This document shows, in pieces, positions 1 to 4,582 of a stretch of DNA of 5,117 bases. The notes beneath the pieces were generated by a model that worked only from the letters and a program-made list of their open reading frames with translations, made no database searches and was not told where the DNA came from. The position numbers and the translations under genes were made by a program. Position 1 is the stretch's first letter. The number at the start of each line of letters is the position of its first letter. This stretch comes from a bacterium (GTDB lineage Bacteria > Patescibacteriota > Microgenomatia > UBA8517), in the NCBI GenBank assembly GCA_021824385.1, contig JAKAKU010000077.1, positions 1 through 5,117 of the forward strand, written 5' to 3'.

Positions 1-336
1 CGGTACCTCTTGGGTTTTCATCGTATCCCAGTTAATACCTTTATTTCCTGTGTCTACGCTCACCGGTTGAGTCGGCCGTGAAACAATAGTCTCCTGCATC
101 TGACTAATGGAGTGTTGTGGAGTTTCTATTGTTGGATTAACTGTTGCTGAGTTCTCGGTACTTTTGGTAGCTTGAGGCAAGGTTTCTGGAGTAGGACTCT
201 GTAGAGAATTAGGCCCATGTTCTGCGCGGTATTGTGTTTGGAGGTCAGCTAAATCTTTAGCCGAAAGTTTCATTGCATCTGCTTTATCAAATTGGTTTGC
301 TAAATTTGATCCCTCGCCCAATTCTCCACCATTCAT
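1..336 (-). CDS. Hypothetical protein, N-terminal part, cut by the window edge
   Basis: An open frame of 112 codons reads leftward from an ATG at 336-334 and leaves the window without a stop, so only the N-terminus is visible. I do not recognise the family. Residues about 15-40 look helical and charged (KLSAKDLADLQTQYR). Residues about 41-98 are rich in Pro, Thr, Ser and Gln, contain few hydrophobics and look disordered. There is no signal peptide or membrane segment in the visible part; a folded domain could lie beyond the edge. I chose the ATG at 336 because a promoter-like pair (TTGTCA, 17 nt, TATACT) ends just upstream, placing the transcript start near 339. In-frame ATGs at 357 and 369 also exist but would lie inside that promoter. 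It is divergent from the methyltransferase gene at 368. Confidence 0.6.
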   Translation of the reverse strand, partial: MNGGELGEGSNLANQFDKADAMKLSAKDLADLQTQYRAEHGPNSLQSPTPETLPQATKSTENSATVNPTIETPQHSISQMQETIVSRPTQPVSVDTGNKGINWDTMKTQEVP

Positions 337-345
337 ATAAATTCC

Positions 346-374
346 AGTATATAGCATATAATAGTTCATGACAA
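346..374 (-). promoter_or_regulatory. Putative promoter of the left minus-strand gene
   Basis: On the minus strand a -35-like TTGTCA (374-369, five of six consensus bases) is followed by a 17-nt spacer and a -10-like TATACT (351-346, five of six). Transcription would begin near 339, only about 3 nt before the ATG at 336. The -35 lies on the first codons of the divergent tlyA. Seen by eye; not tested. Confidence 0.5.
357..362 (+). promoter_or_regulatory. Putative -10 box for tlyA (leaderless start)
   Basis: A perfect TATAAT lies 5 nt before the tlyA ATG at 368. A start site about 7 nt downstream of this box falls on the start codon itself, implying a leaderless mRNA, which fits the absence of any Shine-Dalgarno site. 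No good -35 is visible 16-18 nt upstream, so in this AT-rich stretch the box could be fortuitous. Confidence 0.4.
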
Positions 375-925
375 AATTTGCCTCACGTGCTGGAGACAAG
401 CTCCAGTTTGCATTAGATTCATTCCATGTTTCTCCAAAAGACCTCGTGTGTGCCGACTTTGGCTGCTCCACGGGGGGATTTACCGATTGCATGCTGCAAA
501 ATGGTGCTCAAAAAGTCTATGCAATAGATACGGCATATGGTGAACTCGCGTGGACACTTCGAAACGACCCTCGGGTGGTGGTTCTGGAGCGCACCAACGC
601 ACTTTTTGTTAATTTACCTGAAAAAATGAATTTTATTACCGTAGACACCGGCTGGACAAAGCAATCATTTATCTTGCCTTCAGTACTCAATAATTTAAAA
701 GAGAACGGTACCATCATCTCACTCATCAAGCCTCATTATGAGGCACCCAAAGAGTACATTCGAAAGGGTCGGCTCATGGATGAAAAAATAGAAGAGATTC
801 TCACCAAAGTGAAAAAAGACATTGAAGCCTTGAACTTAGAAATAAAAGGAATGGTCGAGTCACCAATTCTAGGCGAGAAAGGGAAAAACAGGGAGTTTTT
901 AGCTTATCTCGTTCAAAAAAAATGA
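368..925 (+). CDS. TlyA/FtsJ-family rRNA 2'-O-methyltransferase lacking the S4 domain
   Basis: This 185-residue protein matches the Rossmann methyltransferase half of TlyA (rRNA cytidine-2'-O-methyltransferase / hemolysin A family), which uses S-adenosylmethionine to methylate rRNA ribose. It begins at SRAGDKL, equivalent to the SRGGxKL that follows the S4 domain in full-length TlyA. The SAM-binding loop is DFGCSTGGFTD (30-40), with YAIDTAYGELAWTLRNDPRV at 51-70 and ERTNA at 74-78. The FtsJ-type K-D-K-E tetrad appears to be K11, D93, K121 (LIKP) and E176 (NREFL). Full-length TlyA is about 240-270 residues and carries an N-terminal S4 RNA-binding domain. A TAG at 362-364 lies in frame just before the ATG, so that domain cannot be encoded upstream. 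The usual TIDVSF motif reads TVDTGW. No Shine-Dalgarno is present. I am confident of the fold and methyltransferase role; the exact target nucleotide is unknown. Confidence 0.88.
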   Translation: MTKFASRAGDKLQFALDSFHVSPKDLVCADFGCSTGGFTDCMLQNGAQKVYAIDTAYGELAWTLRNDPRVVVLERTNALFVNLPEKMNFITVDTGWTKQSFILPSVLNNLKENGTIISLIKPHYEAPKEYIRKGRLMDEKIEEILTKVKKDIEALNLEIKGMVESPILGEKGKNREFLAYLVQKK

Positions 926-947
926 GCCACTCTGTGTTGAGTGGCTC
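915..947 (-). terminator. Rho-independent terminator of the small minus-strand gene
   Basis: A perfect 9-bp inverted repeat (GAGCCACTC at 924-932, GAGTGGCTC at 939-947) encloses a 6-nt loop. Read on the minus strand, the stem is followed by one A and then eight T residues (complement of 922-915). It starts 6 nt after the stop of the 954-1160 gene. On the plus strand no T-run follows, so it is not a canonical terminator for tlyA, although its stem includes part of the tlyA stop codon. Confidence 0.85.
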
Positions 948-953
948 TATGAA

Positions 954-1160
954 TCAATTCGCAGGCATCTGCTGAAATTGGCTGAGGAGTTCTTTTTTGA
1001 ACTGCTCATACGCACAAACTGCAAGTGGGTCGGCTTTTTCGAGCTGTGACTGATGAACAAGTTCCAATGGTCGGTCAATTTTTTGTTGTACCAATTGGTC
1101 AAATTCACGAAGCGCCTCCCCATTTAATCCTGCACGGATCGTTTTAATCAGGTCTAACAT
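954..1160 (-). CDS. Small hypothetical protein (68 residues)
   Basis: A short minus-strand frame that I do not recognise. The protein is hydrophilic and probably mostly helical (MLDLIKTIRAGLNGEAL..., then QFKKELLSQFQQ near the end). It has no signal peptide, membrane segment, metal-binding motif or obvious DNA-binding helix-turn-helix. It is supported as a gene by its surroundings: a TTGAAG-17-TATAAT promoter, a Shine-Dalgarno AGGAG at 1171-1167, and a strong U-tailed terminator just after the TGA. Two consecutive ATG codons are possible starts. The one at 1160 is 6 nt from the Shine-Dalgarno and is preferred; the one at 1163 is only 3 nt away and would give 69 residues. It is convergent with tlyA and divergent from the ribosomal operon, so it is a monocistronic unit. 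An alternative is that the transcript acts mainly as a small RNA. Confidence 0.68.
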   Translation of the reverse strand: MLDLIKTIRAGLNGEALREFDQLVQQKIDRPLELVHQSQLEKADPLAVCAYEQFKKELLSQFQQMPAN

Positions 1161-1166
1161 CATGTA

Positions 1167-1171
1167 CTCCT
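1167..1171 (-). promoter_or_regulatory. Shine-Dalgarno site of the small minus-strand gene
   Basis: AGGAG on the minus strand, 6 nt before the ATG at 1160 and 3 nt before the ATG at 1163. The spacing favours the second ATG. It stands out because most genes in this window lack such a site. Confidence 0.7.
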
Positions 1172-1196
1172 ATAACTAGACCGTCTTTGGATATGT

Positions 1197-1225
1197 ATTA
1201 TATAGTTTATTCTTAAATTCTTCAA
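1197..1225 (-). promoter_or_regulatory. Promoter of the small minus-strand gene
   Basis: The minus strand reads TTGAAG (1225-1220), a 17-nt spacer, then a perfect TATAAT (1202-1197). Transcription would start near 1190, giving a leader of about 30 nt that contains the AGGAG site. Spacing and both boxes are close to the housekeeping sigma consensus. Confidence 0.75.
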
Positions 1226-1259
1226 CCCATAGCAAGAATTAAGCAGTTTTAGCCTTGCC

Positions 1260-1288
1260 TTGCATGGGCTCGCTCATTTTGATATAAT
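1260..1288 (+). promoter_or_regulatory. Promoter of the ribosomal protein operon
   Basis: A perfect TATAAT at 1283-1288 is preceded by TG one base away (TGATATAAT), an extended -10. A weak -35 (TTGCAT, 1260-1265) sits 17 nt upstream. Transcription should start near 1295, giving a leader of about 110 nt before rplC. It is divergent from the small-gene promoter at 1197-1225. Confidence 0.7.
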
Positions 1289-1294
1289 CGCCTT

Positions 1295-1404
1295 TAACGA
1301 ATGAGAAGCTTGACTTGTCTCACGTAGAATAAGTTTATTGAGGTTACGCCTGGTGTGGGCGCCTCGAGGCGCTTATTTTTTTGCCAAATAACTATTTATA
1401 AAAA
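1295..1404 (+). promoter_or_regulatory. Structured 5' leader of the rplC operon
   Basis: Transcribed leader inferred from the -10 box. Near its 5' end, TGAGA (1302-1306) can pair with TCTCA (1318-1322), extended by ACG (1297-1299) with CGT (1323-1325) across an AA bulge. Near its 3' end is the GC-rich hairpin with a U-run described separately. CGCCT (1347-1351) can compete for AGGCG (1367-1371), so alternative folds are possible. By analogy with the L4-controlled S10 leader of E. coli this could be an autoregulatory leader, but no homology to that RNA is visible. Confidence 0.5.
1359..1382 (+). terminator. Terminator-like hairpin (possible attenuator) before rplC
   Basis: The palindrome GCGCCTCGAGGCGC (1359-1372) folds as a 5-bp GC stem with a TCGA loop. 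G-U and U-A pairs can lengthen it at the base. It is followed by TTA and seven T residues (1376-1382). It ends 22 nt before the rplC ATG and downstream of the promoter, with no gene between, so it is better placed as an attenuator than as the end of a transcript. Read-through from tlyA ending here is the main alternative. Confidence 0.6.
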
Positions 1405-2097
1405 ATGATTAATACACTGCTGGGTACTAAAATCAGAATGACACAGACATTTGAAGGAAATGTCAGAACTCCTGTGACTGTTGTAAATGCAGGACCGTGT
1501 GTCGTGACCATGGTAAAAACTTCAGACAAAGATGGATATCAGGCCGTTCAACTTGGGTTTGGTCTCAAAAAGATTAAAAACACCACAAGAGCAATGCAAG
1601 GTCATTTAAAAGGCGCCATAAAAGACAATAAGGCGCCTCGTTTTTTGCGTGAAGTTCACATTGAAGAAGCGGAAGAGCTCAAGGCCGGTGACAGTGTTAA
1701 AGTCACCGATATTTTTGCAGTGGGAGATACCATCCAGGTAACAGGTATTTCCAAAGGGCATGGATTTCAAGGTGGAGTGAAACGACACGGATTTGCAGGT
1801 GGACCTAAAACTCACGGACAAAGTGATAGACATCGTGCTCCAGGTTCTATTGGACAAGGTACTACTCCAGGTCGCGTATACAAAGGAAAGCGAATGGCAG
1901 GACACATGGGAGTCGAGCAAGTAACGGTAAAGAATCTCTCAGTTGTTGCGGTAAACGCAGAAACCAACGAACTCTGGATTCGTGGACCAATCCCTGGCAG
2001 TAAAGGAAGCTTGGTTGTCGTAAAGCGTCTATCTGAAAACAAAGTTGTACCGTTAACCACTGAAGTACCAGCAGAAGAAGGAGGACAAGAATCATGA
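1405..2097 (+). CDS. rplC: 50S ribosomal protein L3
   Basis: A 230-residue L3, an early-binding 23S rRNA protein whose long loop reaches towards the peptidyl transferase centre. The N-terminus (MINTLLGTKIRMTQTF) matches the L3 start (LLGxKxGMTQxF). Residues 116-169 carry the family core: SKGHGF, KRHGFAGGP, THGQSDRHRAPGSIGQGTTPGRV, KGKRMAGHMG. Gln151 in SIGQG corresponds to the glutamine methylated by PrmB in E. coli L3. GPIPGSKG follows near residue 195. The C-terminus extends acidically (EVPAEEGGQES), about 20 residues beyond E. coli L3. There is no Shine-Dalgarno; the ATG follows TTTATAAAAA. It is the first gene of the operon and overlaps rplD by 4 nt (ATGA), implying translational coupling. 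An internal inverted repeat with a U-run is listed separately. Confidence 0.97.
   Translation: MINTLLGTKIRMTQTFEGNVRTPVTVVNAGPCVVTMVKTSDKDGYQAVQLGFGLKKIKNTTRAMQGHLKGAIKDNKAPRFLREVHIEEAEELKAGDSVKVTDIFAVGDTIQVTGISKGHGFQGGVKRHGFAGGPKTHGQSDRHRAPGSIGQGTTPGRVYKGKRMAGHMGVEQVTVKNLSVVAVNAETNELWIRGPIPGSKGSLVVVKRLSENKVVPLTTEVPAEEGGQES
1611..1646 (+). repeat. Terminator-like inverted repeat inside rplC
   Basis: AGGCGCC (1611-1617) and GGCGCCT (1632-1638) form a perfect 7-bp stem around a 14-nt A-rich loop; two bases later six T residues follow (1641-1646). It lies within codons 69-81 of rplC. It shares GGCGCCTCG with the leader hairpin. The loop is longer than usual and translating ribosomes would normally block folding, so its function is uncertain. 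Confidence 0.45.
2079..2084 (+). promoter_or_regulatory. Shine-Dalgarno site of rplD
   Basis: AGGAGG lies 9 nt before the rplD ATG, inside the last codons of rplC (EEGGQES). It is the only strong Shine-Dalgarno among the ribosomal genes here and sits exactly where the two frames overlap. Confidence 0.85.
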
Positions 2098-2762
2098 CAT
2101 CAGCTTTGCTTTATTCCCCAAAGACAAAAAATGCAAGTGAAGTGAAAGTTCCCGCAAATTTCGCGAAAGAAGTTCCTACTTCAACCCTTGCACAAGCGTT
2201 CCACGTATACCGAGAACGCAGTCACACTGGACTTCCTATGGTTCAGACTCGTGGAATGGTGTCTCTGACGACAAAGAAAATGTACAAACAGAAGCATACT
2301 GGGAATGCACGACACAGTTCCTTTAAAGCTCCAATCTTCGTTGGTGGAGGTGTCACCCATGGACCAAAGGGAATCAAAGCCCCACATTCACTCACTAAGG
2401 TACTCAGAACACTTTCTAAGTCTGGTGCACTCAGTTTAAAGCTTTCGCAAAAAGAAATTGCATTCATTGACGTATCTGGAATTACAAAAACAAAAACAGC
2501 TGCAACAATTATTACATCAACCAATGCTCGAAATGCAGTTGTTTTACTCACATCTAAAAATTGGAATTTGGCAAAGTTTTTCCGGAATATTGCCAATGTC
2601 TCAGTTTTGCCTTGGGAAACAATAAACGCCTATCCACTTTTGATGAATCACATGGTTCTTATTGATTCCGTTGTTGTAGAGAGTGAAAAACCGGTAAAAG
2701 CCGTGGCAAAAACTACACCTAAAAAAGTTGCCGCACCAAAAAAGGTAGTTAAAAATAAATAA
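2094..2762 (+). CDS. rplD: 50S ribosomal protein L4
   Basis: A 222-residue L4, which assembles early on 23S rRNA and sends a loop into the peptide exit tunnel. The family's loop region is clear: TRGMVS (52-57), KQKHTGNARHSSFKAPIFVGGG (65-86) and HGPKG (89-93), matching the TRGEVxGGGKKPWRQKGTGRARxGSxRSPxxxGGG consensus with some drift. In E. coli L4 also represses its own S10 operon by attenuation and translation control; the structured leader upstream makes similar control possible but unproven. Compared with E. coli (201 residues) the protein has an extra tail, residues 198-222, with nine lysines plus Ala, Pro and Val. Its ATG overlaps the rplC stop (ATGA) and has a strong Shine-Dalgarno. 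rplW starts 5 nt after the stop. Confidence 0.95.
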   Translation: MTSALLYSPKTKNASEVKVPANFAKEVPTSTLAQAFHVYRERSHTGLPMVQTRGMVSLTTKKMYKQKHTGNARHSSFKAPIFVGGGVTHGPKGIKAPHSLTKVLRTLSKSGALSLKLSQKEIAFIDVSGITKTKTAATIITSTNARNAVVLLTSKNWNLAKFFRNIANVSVLPWETINAYPLLMNHMVLIDSVVVESEKPVKAVAKTTPKKVAAPKKVVKNK

Positions 2763-2767
2763 AAAAT

Positions 2768-3091
2768 ATGTTAAAACCATTGTTTACTGAAAAATCATTG
2801 ATTGAAGCTCAAAAGGGCAGATTTACTTTTAAAGTAGATCGTGACCAATCAAAGTATCAAATTAAGGAAGTAATTCAAAAACTTTTCAAAGTGACTGTTG
2901 TATCGGTTGCGACCATGAATTATAAAGGGCTCACCCGTCGAACAAACAGAGGTACTAAGGTAACAACCAGTTCCTGGAAAAAGGCAGTTGTTGAACTTAA
3001 AAAGGGAGAATCAATTGAGCTATTTACTCAAGAAAAAAAAGCTCCCGTAAAGGCAGAGAAGTCAGCTAAAGGCAAAAAACAAACTAAATAA
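2768..3091 (+). CDS. rplW: 50S ribosomal protein L23
   Basis: A 107-residue L23, which lies at the peptide exit and is the docking site for trigger factor and signal recognition particle in bacteria. The protein opens directly at KPLFTEKS, equivalent to the RPHVTEKS element of the family. Then come YQIKEVIQKLFKVTVVSVATMNYKG (30-54) and the basic loop RRTNRGTKVTTSSWKKAVVELKKGESI (57-83), the classic L23 end. Residues 90-107 (KKAPVKAEKSAKGKKQTK) form a lysine-rich tail beyond the usual C-terminus. The first few N-terminal residues of E. coli L23 are absent, as in many bacteria. There is no Shine-Dalgarno; the junction with rplD is TAAAAAATATG, identical to the rplB/rpsS junction. Confidence 0.95.
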   Translation: MLKPLFTEKSLIEAQKGRFTFKVDRDQSKYQIKEVIQKLFKVTVVSVATMNYKGLTRRTNRGTKVTTSSWKKAVVELKKGESIELFTQEKKAPVKAEKSAKGKKQTK

Positions 3092-3097
3092 CACATT

Positions 3098-3853
3098 ATG
3101 AATAATCTATTTGAAATATTACCGAAGAAAAGTGGTCGATCTCATGGAAAGATTACTGTTCGACACCAAGGTGGACGTCATAAGCGATTCCTTAGAATTA
3201 TCGACACGAAACGTGATAAACGTGATATTTGGGCTCGAGTTGAGTCTATTGAATATGATCCAAACCGAACTGCGGATGTTGCACTTCTGGTTTACTCCGA
3301 CGGCGAAAAAAGGTATACTTTAGCGCCTCATGGTTTAGTGATTGGAGCAAAGATAATTGCGTCGGAAGTGGCTCCGATTACACCAGGAAATGCGCTTCCA
3401 CTTGGAAAGATTCCTGTCGGAACACCAATTCACAATATTGAAATTCGACTTGGTCGCGGTGGACAATTGGTAAAAAGTGCAGGCAATGCCGCAACCCTGC
3501 AAGGACGTGAAGATGATTATGTCTTAGTTAAGCTCCCATCGGGAGAAATTAAGCGGTTCAATCCTCTTTGTTGGGCTACTGTTGGGCAAGTAGGAAACGC
3601 CGGACACAGACATGAACGGCTTGGGAAAGCAGGCAGAATGCGACATCTTGGGGTTCGTCCACGTGTTCGAGGGGTTGTTATGCATCCAGGGGCTCATCCC
3701 CATGGAGGTGGAGAAGGTAGATCAAGTGTTGGGCTAAAGTATCCAAAAACTTATACTGGAAAGAAAGCTGTTGGAAAGACTCGACGACACAAGAAGTATT
3801 CAACTGGAATGATTGTTCAAAAGAGAAAACCAGGGAAACATAGTCACTATTAA
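3098..3853 (+). CDS. rplB: 50S ribosomal protein L2, short N-terminus
   Basis: A 251-residue L2, a primary 23S rRNA-binding protein needed for subunit association and peptidyl transferase assembly. Visible family blocks are [19 protein letters not shown] (12-30), [27 protein letters not shown] (51-77), [11 protein letters not shown] (105-115), [11 protein letters not shown] (119-129), GQVGNAGH (163-170), [25 protein letters not shown] (185-209) and [10 protein letters not shown] (221-230). It starts about 30 residues later than E. coli L2 (273 residues) and lacks the KPTSPGRR N-terminus. The rplW stop lies in the same frame 6 nt upstream, so no longer start is possible. The residue before HPHGGGEG is Ala199, where most bacterial L2 have Asp. 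There is no Shine-Dalgarno (ACATTATG). Confidence 0.96.
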   Translation: MNNLFEILPKKSGRSHGKITVRHQGGRHKRFLRIIDTKRDKRDIWARVESIEYDPNRTADVALLVYSDGEKRYTLAPHGLVIGAKIIASEVAPITPGNALPLGKIPVGTPIHNIEIRLGRGGQLVKSAGNAATLQGREDDYVLVKLPSGEIKRFNPLCWATVGQVGNAGHRHERLGKAGRMRHLGVRPRVRGVVMHPGAHPHGGGEGRSSVGLKYPKTYTGKKAVGKTRRHKKYSTGMIVQKRKPGKHSHY

Positions 3854-3858
3854 AAAAT

Positions 3859-4140
3859 ATGTCACGATCAACTAAAAAAGGACCATACGTCGACCCACGC
3901 CTTGTAAAAAAGGTTGAGGCTGGTATGGGTGTAAAAGGAAAGGCCATTAAAACATGGTCTCGGGACTCCCAAATTGCACCTCTTTTTGTAGGAAAGTATT
4001 TTCAAATTCACAATGGCCGCATTTTTATTGAAGTATTTATCACCGAAGATATGGTTGGGCATCGATTGGGAGAATTTTCTCCAACGAGAACCTTTAGAGG
4101 ACATGGACAAGTGGTGAAGAGAACAAGTGACAAGACCTAA
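3859..4140 (+). CDS. rpsS: 30S ribosomal protein S19
   Basis: A 93-residue S19, close in length to E. coli S19 (92). It binds 16S rRNA in the 30S head with S13 and contacts the A-site finger and tRNA region. Family blocks are [18 protein letters not shown] (2-19), KTWSRDSQI (31-39), [13 protein letters not shown] (44-56) and the diagnostic [21 protein letters not shown] (63-83). It has no unusual extension. It starts 5 nt after rplB at an A-rich TAAAAAATATG junction without a Shine-Dalgarno, and rplV starts 4 nt after its stop. Confidence 0.97.
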   Translation: MSRSTKKGPYVDPRLVKKVEAGMGVKGKAIKTWSRDSQIAPLFVGKYFQIHNGRIFIEVFITEDMVGHRLGEFSPTRTFRGHGQVVKRTSDKT

Positions 4141-4144
4141 TCTT

Positions 4145-4579
4145 ATGAATACCTATACAGCCACTCAAAAGTTTGTTCGAATGACGCCTCGGAAGCTCAG
4201 GCTTATTGCTGACAGTATCCGAAAGCTCACTCCTGCACAGGCTATTGAAGTGTTGCCGTATTCGCCACGATTTGCCGCAGACCCAGTCTTGAAAGTAGTA
4301 AAGACTGCCGTTGCAAATGCTAGACAAGGTGGAGCTGATGAATCAAAGCTTATTTTTTCTGAAGTTATGATTTCTGAAGGACCGGCTTTAAAGCGCGGAT
4401 ATCAAGTTTCAAGAGGTCAGTGGCATCCTTTTAAAAAGAAAATGGCTCATATTCGAGTTGTTGTTACCGAAAAAGTAGAGAAACCAACTAAATCGGTTGA
4501 AAAAGTAGAAGAAGTTAAGAAAGAAGAAGTAAAAAAAGCAGCACCTAAAAAAGCTGTGAAGAAACAAATTAAAAAATAA
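4145..4579 (+). CDS. rplV: 50S ribosomal protein L22
   Basis: A 144-residue L22, which binds several 23S rRNA domains and lines the exit tunnel with its beta-hairpin. Family features are MTPRKLRLIADSIRKL (13-28, equivalent to SAQKVRLVADLIRG), VVKTAVANARQGG (51-63), EGPALKRGYQVSRGQWHPFKKKMAHIRVVV (78-107, the tunnel hairpin and C-terminal strand). Residues 111-144 form a charged Lys/Glu/Val tail ending KKAAPKKAVKKQIKK, making the protein about 34 residues longer than E. coli L22 (110). I chose the ATG at 4145, 4 nt after the rpsS stop, matching the 3-6 nt spacing elsewhere in the operon. A GTG at 4127 is in frame and would add six residues and overlap rpsS, but has no better ribosome-binding context. 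Confidence 0.94.
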   Translation: MNTYTATQKFVRMTPRKLRLIADSIRKLTPAQAIEVLPYSPRFAADPVLKVVKTAVANARQGGADESKLIFSEVMISEGPALKRGYQVSRGQWHPFKKKMAHIRVVVTEKVEKPTKSVEKVEEVKKEEVKKAAPKKAVKKQIKK

Positions 4580-4582
4580 TAT

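Noticed and set aside
924..947. The 9-bp hairpin as a terminator of tlyA on the plus strand
   Set aside because: No T-run follows on the plus strand, and the stem includes part of the tlyA stop codon; the eight-base A-run upstream makes it a proper terminator only for the minus strand.
1301..1327. Eight-codon frame MRSLTCLT in the rplC leader as a leader peptide
   Set aside because: It has no ribosome-binding site and lies only about 6 nt from the predicted transcript start; such a short frame is expected by chance and coincides with the 5' hairpin.
1606..2095. Long minus-strand open frames antisense to rplC
   Set aside because: They lie opposite a well-conserved L3 gene, have compositions typical of shadow frames (many Ser, Phe, Cys, Leu) and no start signals.
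3111..3323. Plus-strand frame of 70 codons inside rplB
   Set aside because: It is an out-of-frame shadow within strongly conserved L2 sequence.
4127..4144. GTG at 4127 as the start of rplV, overlapping rpsS by 14 nt
   Set aside because: The ATG at 4145 fits the 3-6 nt spacing of the other genes and the L22 family start; the GTG has no Shine-Dalgarno and adds six residues without family support.
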